64,000 nucleotides of DNA from Oehlia diaphana (GCA_003833135.1 QZLH01000359.1:21369-85368); one strand, 5' to 3'. Shown: positions 46,434 through 58,961, numbered from the stretch's first letter. A program made the numbers and translations. The notes: a model not told the origin generated them from the letters alone.

Positions 46434-49400
46434 ATGTATGTTTTTGATAATGAAAATGAAACCAATATTGAATACAATAATTATCTTAATAACCAGAATG
46501 AGTCTTCTGAAGGGTCATCTGTCCAACAAACTCCCCCTCCTCGTGTTGGAATTTCTAAGGGACGATCACTTGAAAAATTGATTATACCCGATAGTGCTTT
46601 TGACCAGGCTTCCAAATTAAGCGTTGGAATGCAATTTGAAAATTGGAACCATGCTAATTTAGTATTATTGGCTTATGGACAACAGATTGGCTTTGTATGG
46701 AGGATTCAAGATAAATACTTAGATAAAAATGGAGGTGTATATAAGTATGTAGACATGCGGGAATATTCAATTCAAAAAAAACTGCAACAGATCCTTCAAA
46801 ACAACGCAATAGAGAGTCGATCAAAACTGGCTGTACTTGTTTTGTAAATATGTGCTGGCCACTTAAGTCACAATGTCCTTCTATTACCAAGATGAATCTC
46901 ACACATGATGGACATTCACTTAATCCAGAAATGATCCAATTCGCTAATGTTTATCGACAAATTCCTCAAGATGTAATGAATAAAATTGAATTTTACGTGA
47001 ATACGATTCATGGGATTAATCAACACACGTTAAGGCAACTTCTTCAAGGTGAATTTAAGGATCACCTTTTNATCACTTGAAAAATTGATTATACCCGATA
47101 GTGCTTTTGACCAGGCTTCCAAATTAAGCGTTGGAATGCAATTTGAAAATTGGAACCATGCTAATTTAGTATTATTGGCTTATGGACAACATATTGGCTT
47201 CGTATGGAGGATTCAAGATAAATACTTTGATAAAAATGGAGGTGTATATAAGTATGTATTTGAATGTAGACACGCGGGAATATTCAAATCAAAAAAAACT
47301 GCAACAGATCCTTCAAAACAACGCAATAGGGAGTCGATCAAAACTGGCTGTACTTGTTTTGTAAATATGTGCTGGCCACTTAAGTCACAATGTCCTTCTA
47401 TTACCAAGATGAATCTCACACATGATGGACATTCACTTAATCCAGAAATGATCCGATTCGCTAATGTTTATCAACAAATTCCTCAAGATGTAATGAATAA
47501 AATTGAATTTTACGTGAATACGATTCATGGGATTAATCAACACACGTTAAGGTAACTTCTTCAAGGTGAATTTAAGGATCACCTTTTTCTTGATAGAGAT
47601 TTGGCCAATGCTATTCAACAATTCCGAAGTAATCATACGAATTCTGAACAGGATCCTGAGAATGATGCTTCTAGTCTTCTTAAAGAGTTACAAAAAATGA
47701 AGGAAGATGATCCTACATGGTTCATAACTTATCATTGTGTCAAGAATCATCTTTTTCATCTATTCTGGATGAGCCCTCATCAACAAACTCTATATTTAAG
47801 GCATCATGACGTTATTTTGACAGATAATACAGCACGAACCAATAAATATCATTTATCATTGCGTTTGTTTGTAGGTGTTGATGAACATCGCCATTCAAGA
47901 GTAATAGCTCAGGCATTAATGTCTGACGAAATTACTTCATCATATATGTGGGTTCTAAATAATTTTTTAGCAGCAACAAATAATCTAGCACCAAGAACAA
48001 TTTTTTCCAATTGTGATACTGGATTGGGACCAGCTATAGAATCTGTTTTTCCAACAACACGATATTTACATTGTATCTTTCATATAGCTTTGAATATTAA
48101 AAAGAATCTATGCGCTTACTTGGTTCCCAATTCACTGCATTTAAAAATGATTTTTTTATTTGCCGCAATACATTATTTGAAGAAATTTTGAAACACGATT
48201 TATTTCTTTATGTACAAACTTCCCAGAAGCCACACCATATTTGAAAAATGTTTTATATCCAATTAAGAAACATTGGGCTAAATGTTTTACTTTTAAGGTA
48301 AATATTTATCATAAGATTGAGTTGCGTTAAAATTAGAATTAGGGTTAGGGTTAGTTTAGTTAGGTTGAAAAATAGTATTAATTGAATTTTTTACAATATT
48401 TATACTTAGGAGTTTAATGCTGGAATGTCTTCTACTCAACATGTAGAATCTATCAATGCTATTATTCATAAATTTATGAATTCACATTCAACTTTATTAA
48501 GATCATGCTTCAATGGATTACAGGAAATGTTAGCTTCAGGACTTCAAAAAGCTGAATATCGGGATTATTTGGCCAATTTACCTTTTAGTATTGCTTCTTC
48601 TTCAGCAATTCGTGTCTTTCCAAAATTAGTTGAGAATTTAAGAAGTATTTTAACTGATGAAGTTTTTTCTATCCAAAAGGCTCAAATTGATGTTTGTTTT
48701 GAATATTATTCAAGATTAATTCCTTCTGACCAATATCACATGTGTAATAATGTAAGGTTATATTTTTTTTTCTTTAGTAAAATATTTTTATTATCCGTTT
48801 GATATTTATATTGAATTACTTTTTTAACTAAAGGTTAATGATTCTGATATTTCTGTTTGACTTGAAGATTGCACAGATAAATGTCAAATTGCGCTTAAAT
48901 CTCTAATTAGTGGTGTGAGTCTTACTAATGTTATAGAAATTTGGGAAGTTAAACACATGGCAGTTAATACAACATCAGTAAATTACGTGGCATTATTTCA
49001 AGATCATTCGCATATTTGTACATGTTTACTTTTAACTAGTGAAGGTTTGATTTGTCACCACTTTTTTCAAGTGATGTTACGAACACAAAAAGCACATTTT
49101 ACATTTAATTTGTTAAAGAGTCAGTGGTATAAAAAAGGTGTTGATCTACAGAAAATTAATGCTTTAGATAATTCTGCTAACTTTATGATTGGTACTGGAA
49201 GTGAAAGTTCAGTAACTTTTATGTGTGGAATTCATATTAATGAAGAAGATCACTTAGGCAATAATTCTGAAGTTGAACATTTTATCAAGAAACGTCAGAT
49301 TTATGGAGAATGTGCAGCATTAGGACGAAAGTTGGCATCCTTAGCATCTGAATTCAACTTAACACATATTGCAGCTACATTACGAGGTTTAATTCAAGAA

Positions 49401-49688
49401 GTGGAATTATCTAATACTAATCCTGTTAATAAACAAGATCAAGATATGATTCGTAATCCATTGCAAGTTAATGCAAAAGGAAGGCCTGCTAAAAGATTGA
49501 AATCTTCTGGGGAAAATGTATTGAATAATTCTACAGGCAATAGATCTATTAATCGTTCTGGTGATGGATATACATGCCGCAATTGTCTTAAAGATGGGCA
49601 TAATTCATGAAGCTGTAGTGCGCCATGTAAAATTTGTAAGGAATCTGGACATAATTATTTATGTTGTCCAAACAAGGAGAATGTATAA
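46434..49688 (+). pseudogene. MULE transposase (FAR1-like), broken
   Basis: Reads from ATG 46434 as an N-terminal DNA-binding region (FAR1/WRKY-GCM1-like, with spaced Cys/His near CTCFVNMCWP), then a MULE transposase domain (TDNTARTNKYHLSLRLFVGVDE, then the SNCDTGLGPAIESVFP and YLHCIFHIALN motifs). Introns near 48298-48409 and 48756-48834 follow. Then a SWIM zinc finger (CTC...CHH near 49019-49065), and C-terminal CCHC knuckles, the last CKICKESGHNYLCC. Damage: a 10-nt deletion in the first repeat copy, TAA at 47553 in the second, frameshifts near 48107 and 48183, and TGA at about 48859 and 49608. It moved DNA by cut-and-paste when active; this copy cannot make the protein. Confidence 0.8.
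47071..47071. other. ambiguous base N separating a 510-bp direct duplication
   Basis: 46564-47070 and 47072-47587 are near-identical copies of the same transposase segment (both begin atcacttgaaaaattg and end gatcacctttt), with N exactly between. Most likely overlapping contigs, or two alleles joined, and not a biological tandem repeat. Confidence 0.75.
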
Positions 49689-49906
49689 TTAACTTGTATA
49701 TTATTACTGCAAAAATTCTTTATTAGCTAGTTACATTGTTTATTAATCATGTACAAATTTCTTGTAAATTAATATTAATTAATTAATTATTGTAATAATT
49801 ATTTGCGATATTTTAATAAAAATATATATGAACACATGATTTACATGCTGCGCCAAACAAGGATGGTATTTTAAGAAATCATCGGGGATGGTGGATAAAA
49901 TTACTC

Positions 49907-50413
49907 TTTTTTTAATAATAAATCTAGTATATATTTTACAAATAAAATTTTTATATGCAAAATTTAATTTGGAAAACTTTTACTTAATGTACTTAAGACA
50001 GTTTCATAGACAAAATTTTAAGTTATAAGCAGTTTCTTGAAATTTTTAAAAAATTGGTTACCGACTGATCTTTTGTATTTTGTTTACATTGCGCCTGATC
50101 TTAAATTTTAATTGGATAAAATTGTGAGTTGTTACAAATAAGACGCGTAACAGGATGTTACAATTAGATTTATCCTAAAATTAATTGTGTAATATATATT
50201 CGGAACTTTCGGAACTTTTCGGATGTACTGTAACAAATCGTAACATCAATTTTGATCACATTGCAACACATGATCTAAACTTGTACCGATCAACAAAAAT
50301 TTTGTTACACTAATGAATCAAATTAATACAGTTAACTCGAGTCCGGGATGTTTATTATTTTCACCCGCTATAGTAAAGTTGTTAATATTTTTTTTTTTTT
50401 TTAATACAATAAA
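49907..50413. other. gene-free interval, probable F-box promoter side
   Basis: AT-rich with repeated cggaactttcgg and gtaacaaatcgtaacat-like words near 50140-50260. There is a T run just before the ATG at 50414. No gene and no defined promoter motif recognised. Confidence 0.5.
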
Positions 50414-51919
50414 ATGGCATGTCAACTTCCAGCTGATTGTTTAAATGAGATTTTTGAATATTTAGAGATAGATAAATCCACTTTACACTCATGTTTGTTA
50501 GTTAATCGTCTTTGGTGTGAAATTTCCGTTAGAATATTGTGGAGGAATACTTTTGATTTCGTATATCATGAGAGATCATCCAAAATATATCCATCAATTC
50601 TTAGTACTTTAATTGCTTGTCTTCCAGACGAGTCAAAAAATCTCTTGTATAATAATGGAATTTTCATTTCAACACCTACTTCAAAACCATTGTTATTTAA
50701 TTATGCATCATTTTTCAAAGCTCTTTCAATTTTTGGGATTAGTAGGATGATTGCTAGTGTCCTCAAAGATAAACTATCGTTAATTTCAAAAGATAAAAAT
50801 AGTTTAGTTGTAAATGAAATTATCAAAATGTTTGCAAATCAAATTTCTTCTTTGAAAAAATTGAATTATTATCATCTTTATTATTATAACAACCATAAAT
50901 TTAATATTTCTTTTCCTCAATTTCCTGGAATGAGAGATCTTTCAGAATTATGTTGTAGATCAGATCTTCCTTCGAATTTTTTTTATCAATTAACTCAAAT
51001 ATGCCATAATTTACAATCTATTTCCGTAGATTTTCGTAGTAGTATTAAAGATGAGTTAAAAGAGTTTATATCTTCTCAGAATAATTTAAAAAATTTTAAT
51101 TTATCAGCTTTTAATGGTGGAAGTTGGACAGATATTATACCTGTCATAACAGAACATTCTCATACAATAACAAAATTAAAATTTCGTAGTGATGATAATT
51201 CATCATTCTCATTTATCAGTTCATTCTCAAATTTACAAGAATTGTTATTTTCATTCCTTGATGGATTACTTGAAGATTTTAGAAGGTTACAATATGTTAA
51301 TTTTCCAGAATTACAAATTTTAAAAATTCCTTATGAATGTCCAAAACCTGAGTATGTAATTAAATTTTTAGAAAATAATGGAAAGAATCTTAAAAAGTTT
51401 TATACGAGTGAAAATGACAAAGATTTAAGTTTATCTATTGCTACTTTTTGTCCAAATCTTAAAAGTCTTTTCATAGTATTTAATGATGGTGAGCTAGAAG
51501 TACTAAAAGCTATACTTATCAATTGTCAATACTTAGAAAGTATTAAAATTTGGTGTGGTAAAGATTGTTTATCAGAAAGAGAAGTATTAGAAACTGTTGC
51601 AAAATATTCACCAAAAAATTTTCGTGAATTAAAAATACACCATCATATTACAAGTTCAGATGCATCTCCTGATGATTTAGAATCATTCTTTATGTGTTGG
51701 GAAAGGAGGACGCCAAAAAAATTACTTTCATTTATAATTATTGGGGAACTTCCATTTACAATTATTGGTGATATGGAATATCAATTATATTGTGGTTATA
51801 ATAGTTTTGAAACTTTAAAAGTAATAGAAAAATATGAAAATTTAGGTACTATTAAATTTGTAGCTAAAAATGAAGTGGAAATAGACGAAGAAGAGGAGGA
51901 GCAATATAGATATAGTTAA
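50414..51919 (+). CDS. F-box protein with leucine-rich repeats
   Basis: Intact single-exon frame, 501 residues. The F-box occupies residues about 1-45 (LPADCLNEIFEYLEIDKSTL, then CLLVNRLWCEISVRILWRN), the part that binds Skp1 in SCF ubiquitin ligases. The remainder is a set of degenerate leucine-rich repeats (NLQSISVDF, NLKNFNLSAF, ELQILKIPY, NLKSLFIVF, YLESIKIWC), which usually choose the substrate; the substrate here is unknown. It ends in an acidic tail (EIDEEEEEQ). The ATG is preceded by a T-rich leader. The codon use and frame are clean, so it is probably functional. Family relatives are relics at 37230, 41795 and 45604. Confidence 0.9.
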   Translation: MACQLPADCLNEIFEYLEIDKSTLHSCLLVNRLWCEISVRILWRNTFDFVYHERSSKIYPSILSTLIACLPDESKNLLYNNGIFISTPTSKPLLFNYASFFKALSIFGISRMIASVLKDKLSLISKDKNSLVVNEIIKMFANQISSLKKLNYYHLYYYNNHKFNISFPQFPGMRDLSELCCRSDLPSNFFYQLTQICHNLQSISVDFRSSIKDELKEFISSQNNLKNFNLSAFNGGSWTDIIPVITEHSHTITKLKFRSDDNSSFSFISSFSNLQELLFSFLDGLLEDFRRLQYVNFPELQILKIPYECPKPEYVIKFLENNGKNLKKFYTSENDKDLSLSIATFCPNLKSLFIVFNDGELEVLKAILINCQYLESIKIWCGKDCLSEREVLETVAKYSPKNFRELKIHHHITSSDASPDDLESFFMCWERRTPKKLLSFIIIGELPFTIIGDMEYQLYCGYNSFETLKVIEKYENLGTIKFVAKNEVEIDEEEEEQYRYS

Positions 51920-53052
51920 GCTTACTTTTTTTTTTAGAAATATAGAATTTTGGTGATATTCATTTTAAATGATCGGTTAGTATTATTTACTAAAATGTTG
52001 ATTGATGTAAATGATTTTTAGATTTCTTATTTTTTTTTTTTTTTTGTTTTTACATTATAAAATGTTTAAATAAAAATTTTATAATCCTTTACCTTTATTT
52101 TTTTTTTATTTTTAAAATTTATTTTGTTTTAAGCTTTAAATTTTCTTACATCCCAACTTACGAACAGTATATACCGATACAGTATAAAAAAAAGTCCCTT
52201 TTATCATTTTAAAATTATAAGAATTTAATTTATCTGACATTCCATGCGTTTGTATATAAATATAATGTTAAATTTACTTTCTCCGTTGATATTGCAAATA
52301 GATAGATTCTTTGTTGAACATATTAAGAGCCCTATAAAAAATGTTGTTCGATAAATATTCGGATTGATGACAATATTCCGGAAACTCGCACGCTATTATA
52401 CAATATTTGTTACAATTTAATACAAGATGCGGAGATTGAGAATTTTTAACCACATAAAAACGTACAATATTATGATGAATATCCAATAAATGTCAAGTGA
52501 ATATTCGGAACGGGGTCGATTTTCTGAACAAAAAACCGAACAGTGTTTGGACAATATTTTTTATAGGGAAGCTGAAACAAACAAATTTCCCGCATAACCA
52601 TTTTATTTTTCGCCAATAATTATATTTTTCTTGTCTTCAATTATTAATTTTGGTTAAAATACAGTACTTTGAAAAGGTTTCGATTGAGCTTGATGTATAA
52701 GTTGAATATGAAAAAGTTGTTCCTAGAATTAGACTTCGGTCATTATAAAAAGAAAGAAAATAAATAAATCCGAAGTTTGATAAATGCATCATTTATTTTT
52801 CTAAATTCTAAATTTTATAACTTTATTTTTATATTTCAATTGTTTGATAATTCCCCATTTAAATTATGACAAAATAACAAATAATGACTTTTAACGAATC
52901 TCTTTTTCAAACCATTATGTTACATAAAGTCATAACAAAATTATAATCGATACATTTTAAATGTTAAATTTTTATTATAATTAGTAATTCATAAGCATAA
53001 TTGCAAAGTGCAAAGTAATTTCGTTTATTTATATAATAAGCAATACTGATGT
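51920..53052. other. gene-free interval between convergent genes
   Basis: The 3' flanks of the F-box gene (+) and the BTB-TLDc copy (-). T-rich after 51920; no other gene supported. The 70-codon frame at 52274-52486 (-) has no support. Confidence 0.55.
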
Positions 53053-54540
53053 TTAAATTTTATTTCTATTTTTAATTATTTGAAATACTTCATAACAATC
53101 TACTGAAAGCTCGGTTGGAATAATACCTATATCAGGATAGTAGTAATCAGAATTTTCATAATTTATCCATTTATTACTATCGTCTTTACAGTAAAAATAA
53201 CCCATACGTGGACCTTGATTATTAGTACAAAAAATAGCATGATTTGGTTCTTTAACGTAACCTAATTTTGCAGTAGAAATATTTTTACCATCTGTAAAAC
53301 TAAACATAAAACTATCACTAGTATTTTTCCAACCAAATCCACTCCAATCAAGAGGATTATACCCTCCAATTAATTGTGTTGAATCTTGAATTTTTGCTAC
53401 CCAAATAGTAGCTCCTTTATTATCACAATTTTGATGAAATGATTTAGTATTAAATCCATCCCGACTTGAACGATATAATAATTTAAATTCATAAGGAATT
53501 TTATTTTTGTTGTAGAATGAATCTTTTCTATAAATCCATGAAGCAAAAAGAGGAATATGATTTGATTGAATTAGGGTTGAATCAATTTTAAAATTTAAAT
53601 TTGGTTTTCTTGAAAGTGCTAAATTAGTTTTAGGCTTCACGTCAGGAACAATATGAAACTCCAAAAGATCATGGATTAATTCTTTTGGTAAGATTTCCTT
53701 GTAAATATAAACTTTGTAAAAGAAGTCTGTAGGTTCAATATCATAAAATCTAATTAATGGAATAAACCTATGTAATGATCTCTCAATCTTTATAATATCA
53801 TCATTACTCCATTTAGTTGGATTATTTTCCATGTTTTGTTGAAACAAGCACCATTTCAATAAACCTTCCCAAACTTCGATTTCGTTCATATTTAAATCAT
53901 CTCTCTTTAATAATAATTCTAATAAAGGTGCTTTTAAATTAATAAATTTATCAGAATCAAATAAAATTTTGGGTTCTTAACAAATTTTTTCAAAACAAAA
54001 ATTCCATAAATCTGTAAATGTATCATGCTGATAAACAGTCTCAAGAATACCAGTTGGGTTTTGACATAAAAATTCAGTTTGATGTTCAATTAAATAATCT
54101 TGAATATGAGAAATTAATTGTTGAATATTGAGTTCATCTACAGCTATCAATAATTTCAATACATCTGGTCCTTGTAAATGTTTTAATTCAATGTTTCCAC
54201 AATAAATAAACCTTAAAATATAATAATTATTAATTTGATATTTTTTAGAAAGTTATTAAAACTTTATAAAATAGGTACATTGTTACCTGAGAATAATATT
54301 AAATAAATGTGGCGAAATATTTGGTTTCCTCAAAATAAATTTTCCATCATTTTTTTCAGCCCATTCATTAGAAAATGCCGTACGAAAATATTTAGACCTA
54401 ATGCACAAAATATTTGAATGAGCATGGATTTCTTTAACATTCTGTTCTTCTCCAGCATAAATAATGACATCATATCCTATTTCAGTTTCAAAAAGTTTTT
54501 CATAATCATTAGATAACTCTGCCCAAAATTTTGAAGACAT
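53053..54540 (-). pseudogene. BTB-BACK-TLDc protein, copy with nonsense codon
   Basis: Exons (minus): 54540-54287 and 54211-53053, in exact frame (471 codons). The layout equals that of the intact paralog at 58962: BTB domain (residues about 22-130, HAHSNILCIRSKYF), BACK-like helices (about 140-260) and a TLDc domain (about 300-465, with SFHQNCDNKGATIWVAKIQ and GGYNPLDW). One codon (TAA at 53977-53979, after FEKIC, where the paralog has GAA) stops translation about one third of the way in. Everything downstream remains open. So it is either a very young pseudogene, a truncated BTB-only product, or a base error. The paralog is divergently oriented. Confidence 0.85.
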
Positions 54541-54650
54541 TGTAAAAAAATGTAAAGAATAAAAGGGTTTATCATACGATTGGAAGTAAAAATTAACCTT
54601 AAATGTAACTTTTATGGTGATCAGCTTGTCATGCAACATGACCACATGAC
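54541..54650 (-). promoter_or_regulatory. conserved proximal promoter of BTB-TLDc copy 1
   Basis: The 110 bases before the ATG match, in order, those before the paralog at 58962: aagtcatgt, gatca-cataaaa, ttaca-tta, taatttttacttccaatcgtatgataaac, and a pyrimidine tract ending tttttacaATG. Conservation outside coding DNA suggests functional promoter sequence or a recent duplication that included it. Confidence 0.5.
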
Positions 54651-57209
54651 TTAGTTATGACGAAACAATCGAAACATTATTGTTAACTTATATTTAAAAT
54701 TCATTACTAAACTCATAAATTACGGCGATCTTAAATATATTTAATTTATTATGTTTTTCTTGTTTTTCTTCTAGTATAAAATACAGTAATTTAAAAGCTA
54801 AATTTTTGCAAACTTGTGAATATACGGTAAATAATAAAAATGAGTTTTTTCTAATTTAAATTCTAAACTCGTCAACTACAAAAAATTCATATATGATTTC
54901 GGTGCAAAATTATGTTGTCATTAGTAATCCATATCTTTCCATATCTGCAAAAAAAAAATCAAATAATTTATAAAGATGAGAACGTAAAAAATTTTTATAA
55001 ATTATCCTTTTATTAAATTACCCGGATCATTTGAATATTTGAATATGTCATATTAATTAAGTCTTGTAAATTTTGAAAAATTTCATAAAGAACATCATGA
55101 TATAATTTTGACATTTTTAGAATCTAAAAGGGTGAAAAGTAAAGATTACAAAGAGAGAGAGAGTCACTAATTTGACTATTACATCAAATTATTTTATATG
55201 ACTTCAAGTCTACATAGGAATTCGTATCTGCTACACAAAACGTGACTTTTTTTGCGAACAATAGTTCAATGTATAATGTATATATAGTACTATATGTACA
55301 GTATATGTAAAGGTCTAAGCACTTTTTATAGGTTCGAAATTATGATAATTTCGGTCAGTGCCCAAAAAAGTAATAGTTTTCCATCAAGAATTATCTATAA
55401 AAGGAAAGGTTTTCATGATTTTTTTTTTGGCTGGCTCTACGCAAATTCGACCCTGATCTTTTTAATATAAGTATACTTCGGGTCCTACTTATATGTTTGA
55501 TATGTCTAGAATCATAATTTTTAAACGTGTATCTATAAATATACTACTAAATTAGTAATAAATCACTTACAATCATAAATTTATTCTTAGATTTACTCCA
55601 AAAATTTCGTGATAGATTATTATTCGTTATCAGATATAATAATTCTGAATTTGTGAACTTGTGAATTTTAAGCCTTCAACTTTTTAGAGATATTTTGTTC
55701 TCTTCATAAAAGTAATATGATGAAACATAATAGTATTTCGTTTTAATTAATAATTTATTGTGGATGAAATTATTTTCACAAATCTATTTTACTTTTTTAT
55801 AATATCAATTTTCAGATCAATTATTTAATAGTAGAATGGCAATAATTAATTAATTAATTTATCTTCATTTTTACAAATAGTATATTTGAATACCAGGGAT
55901 AAAAACCAGGGTATAAATCGAACGAATATTGATTACATTTTTACCGTAATCTAGTATGGAAAAGGATAGATGAGTATAAATAAGCTATTTTATTATAAAT
56001 TTGTATTTTTTTTTTTATAAAAACTAACTAAGTATAAATTACTCTTTAACTTCAAATGCTATATTATATCCTGTATTGATTTACTCAAAATTCCATTTTT
56101 GGCCTATAAGTAAAATTAAATTAATTTCGTCTATTTTATAATTTTCCAAATTTATCTTTAGTTTTTTTTCGAAAACATGTCAAAATATACTATAAAAAGC
56201 CACACCTACTAGCGGTACCATATCATAATAAATATTATTTATACACTCAGAAAATATAGTCATAAATTTATTTCAGACAAATTTCTAACTACAATAATTA
56301 TATATGTATGTTGAATGAGAAGCCAGAAAATTACAGTAGACTGAGTGTAAGCTGCACAAAGAAAGCTATCAAAATTTTCTAATAACTAAATTAGAAGGTC
56401 ATTATTTCGAAAGTTTGTCTTTTAATTAACTTTCAAAGATGAATAAAAACTTGCGGAAAAATTTAAAAAGATTGTTACGAACTGTGAAGAACATATTCGG
56501 ATATTCCTTTTGATAAAGTCTGTTTTGGTTAGTATAAAACTCAAGTCAAAATATCAAAATATATAATATGCTTCCGTTGCAATTTGCAAAGAACAAAAAT
56601 TGATATCTGTACTCATAATTTGGATCATCATGTGATTACAATAAAATCTTATATATTTATTGTGATTTCGTAATGTTGACTGATGCATATTATTACCTAC
56701 TGTAATCATAATTCAAGTAAAAGATTTCTATCAATATCAATAACTAGAAAGTTTAATAATTTTAACCAAATTATTATCCCTATCCGTGAACTTTAACGCC
56801 ATAATCATAAATTAAATTGTTTAATTTAATAAATTTTTTCGTGTATGCAGTAACGCGAACGAAAAATATTTCTTCCTGGTGACATAATCAATTACTTTTC
56901 GGTGAATTAAATGATTATTTTATAAGTGAATGGTAACAATTTCGAGGTAAAATTTTTATTTCAGGTGACACAAAAATCAGGATTTACCGGCATTCGTTAA
57001 GCCCGAATTATTTTCGATCAGGATCAGTAACTCCGTTTTATCCGGATCAATCTTATTATTTATTCCGTAAAAATCCACTAAATTCTAGTTTTGGATTGAT
57101 TAGAAAAAAAATACAAAAAAATTTTTTTCCAATTTCCAACCGAAAATGTAACAAGTCTTCAACCTGAAAAATTATAAATACGATAAAAGAATGGACCAGT
57201 AAAAATAAT
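54651..57209. other. gene-free AT-rich interval
   Basis: I see no gene. There is a short (GA)n at 55157 and a tatatgtacagtatatg-type palindrome near 55281-55305. Nothing else can be named. Confidence 0.5.
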
Positions 57210-57349
57210 TACCGTATTTTGCCCAAAAATAAGCAATCACCAAAAATAAGCAACATGGCCCGCATTATAACAAAATTTGGCCCACATTATCAAAACTTGG
57301 CCGGCATTATGTGCAAAAACTTGTTACTTATTTTTAGGCAAATACGGTA
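57210..57349. mobile_element. MITE with taccgtatttgccc termini
   Basis: 140 bp with terminal inverted repeats: taccgtattttgcccaaaaa at the left and the inverse (ttacttatttttaggcaaatacggta) at the right, about 25 bp with a few mismatches. The interior has an inverted order of ggcccgcattat and ggccggcattat words. A second, truncated copy in reverse orientation is at 19405. Inserted just before a kinase relic. Confidence 0.8.
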
Positions 57350-57359
57350 TATTAAAAAT

Positions 57360-57590
57360 ATTATTTACGATAAATTTCTTGAATCGATACCATTTGATAG
57401 ATTTTGAAGATATAAAACAAATTGGTGAAGACGGAATTGTCAAACCACATTCAAAAACATGGATTGATGGTAATACAAAATATATTAAACAACATGATGA
57501 AAGTTTGAAAAGAAGAATATCCGAACCCATGAAATTTGTTTTAAAAAGGTTCAATGGGATCTCATAATATTACAGTTGATTATTTTATAA
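57360..57590 (+). pseudogene. kinase N-lobe relic
   Basis: Legible as SIPFDRF, then FEDIKQIGEDGIVK, TWIDGNTKYIKQ and MKFVLKRFNG. This is the ATP-binding N-lobe of a TKL-like kinase (compare the usual IGEGGF glycine loop and a KVALK lysine strand). The glycine loop is degraded (GEDGIVK) and frame changes are needed near 57400 and 57560. No catalytic loop follows. It is a fragment of the same broad family as the kinase at 14790. Confidence 0.6.
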
Positions 57591-58868
57591 GTTAATATTT
57601 TTTTTACATATTTATTTTGTATTATTTATTTTAAAATTAAATTTTAATTGATATTTTATTTTAATAATAGCTTAAAATACATTGGAATTTGGTAATTTCA
57701 CATAAATATTATAAAAATCTTAAATAACATAATCGTTATAATTTCTTTTTAATACCATAAAATTTATGTTATTTTTTAAAAATTTATATGCACTAGGATA
57801 TTTTCATAAGGAATTTCATAGTGGAAAAACTAATTAACAGAATTTATTATATTGAATATTATTAGTTTTATCTTTCATATTATGAAAATTTGATATTAAT
57901 AAATTATATTTATAGGTTTAAAAACTGTTTCTTGATGGTTTTTGACGGAATTTGAAAAGTAATATTTTGATTTTTGAAACATTAACATTTCACTAATTAC
58001 GTGGAGTAGTTTAAAAATATGCGAAAACATTGTTTAATATTTATCGCTATTTGCTTCCTTTAATTAGCAATCTGTCGCTTAAATTAATGCTTGATAAGTT
58101 TTTGCTTCGGTTAATTCACTTTTATCCACACTTAAGTTACTCCTCATTTAAAGACTAATTCTTAACTACTTCGGAAATTGGTTTTCAGTAAGTTGTAGAG
58201 TAATTTTATTCTTAATCTAAGAACTTTACCAGCGAGTATTTTTAACAGTTTTCTCTTTTGGGAGCGCTGCCACTTCTAATGTATAGTAATTTCCAAGTAT
58301 TTTCCTATGTATAGTAACGATACGCCTCCTACTTTTTATATATATAGCGGCTACATAGCTACTACGCAACCTCGATTTCACAAGCTTACTATAAAGAAAT
58401 GAAAATTTTAATATATATAAAAAGGTTAACTAGATTCTTTTATATATAAAGAGATTCATTTTTGTACATGATTTTCGTATAAACAAATGAGTATATTAAA
58501 TTTTCGTTTTCATTTTTCAATGTTTGATGTGTCAATTCTATAACAACTGATAGACTATTTATAATAATTACAAATATATATAAACATTGATTCATATGAA
58601 AATTGTAAAATAATTTTTTGAATAATGAAGTTTGATTTCCATATAACGTTCATTTTTGAAGTTTATTTATTAATATATTTGATCTAAATATGTAAAGATC
58701 TTGATTTATACAAATTCCAATTAAATGAATTTCACTTATACGAATATTAAAATTTGAGATTATTGATCGAGATTCATATATTTATAATTAATGGTTCATT
58801 AAGTTAGGTAAATTATCAATTTATTTTTCTTAATAAATTGATCTACGAATTCACAGTCCATTTTTATT
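57591..58868. other. gene-free interval
   Basis: AT-rich, no gene supported. The end forms the distal upstream side of the BTB-TLDc gene. Confidence 0.5.
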
Positions 58869-58961
58869 AAGTCACATGTAGATCAGCATAAAATTACACT
58901 TAATTTTTAAAACTTCCAAACGTATGACAAACTCATTTTTTCTCTTTTTCAAGTTTTTACA
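58869..58961 (+). promoter_or_regulatory. conserved proximal promoter of BTB-TLDc copy 2
   Basis: Partner of the block at 54541-54650: aagtcacatgtagatcagcat, ttacacttaattttt, acttccaaacgtatgacaaac, then a T-rich leader to tttttacaATG. The word acttccaa-cgtatga-aaac is the best conserved part. Confidence 0.5.

Larger units (their letters stand above)
46136..49905 (+). mobile_element. MULE (Mutator-like) DNA transposon, degenerate
   Basis: About 3.8 kb. The left terminus (gattttgttcagatcacccc through gatgatttcatt, 46139-46174) is imperfectly inverted at the right terminus (aagaaatcatcggggatggtggataaaattactc, about 49873-49906), which fits MULE-type terminal inverted repeats. It carries one transposase gene (separate entry). 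Inserted into an F-box/LRR relic. The target-site duplication is not legible. It includes the assembly joint at 47071, so the true length is probably about 3.3 kb. Confidence 0.7.

Noticed and set aside
46654..47419. Minus-strand frames opposite the MULE transposase (46654-46902, 47213-47419)
   Set aside because: Shadows of the transposase frame, duplicated with it.
48337..48355. ttagggttagggttag, telomere-like
   Set aside because: Only two full units inside a transposase intron; an internal chance or relic match, not a telomere.
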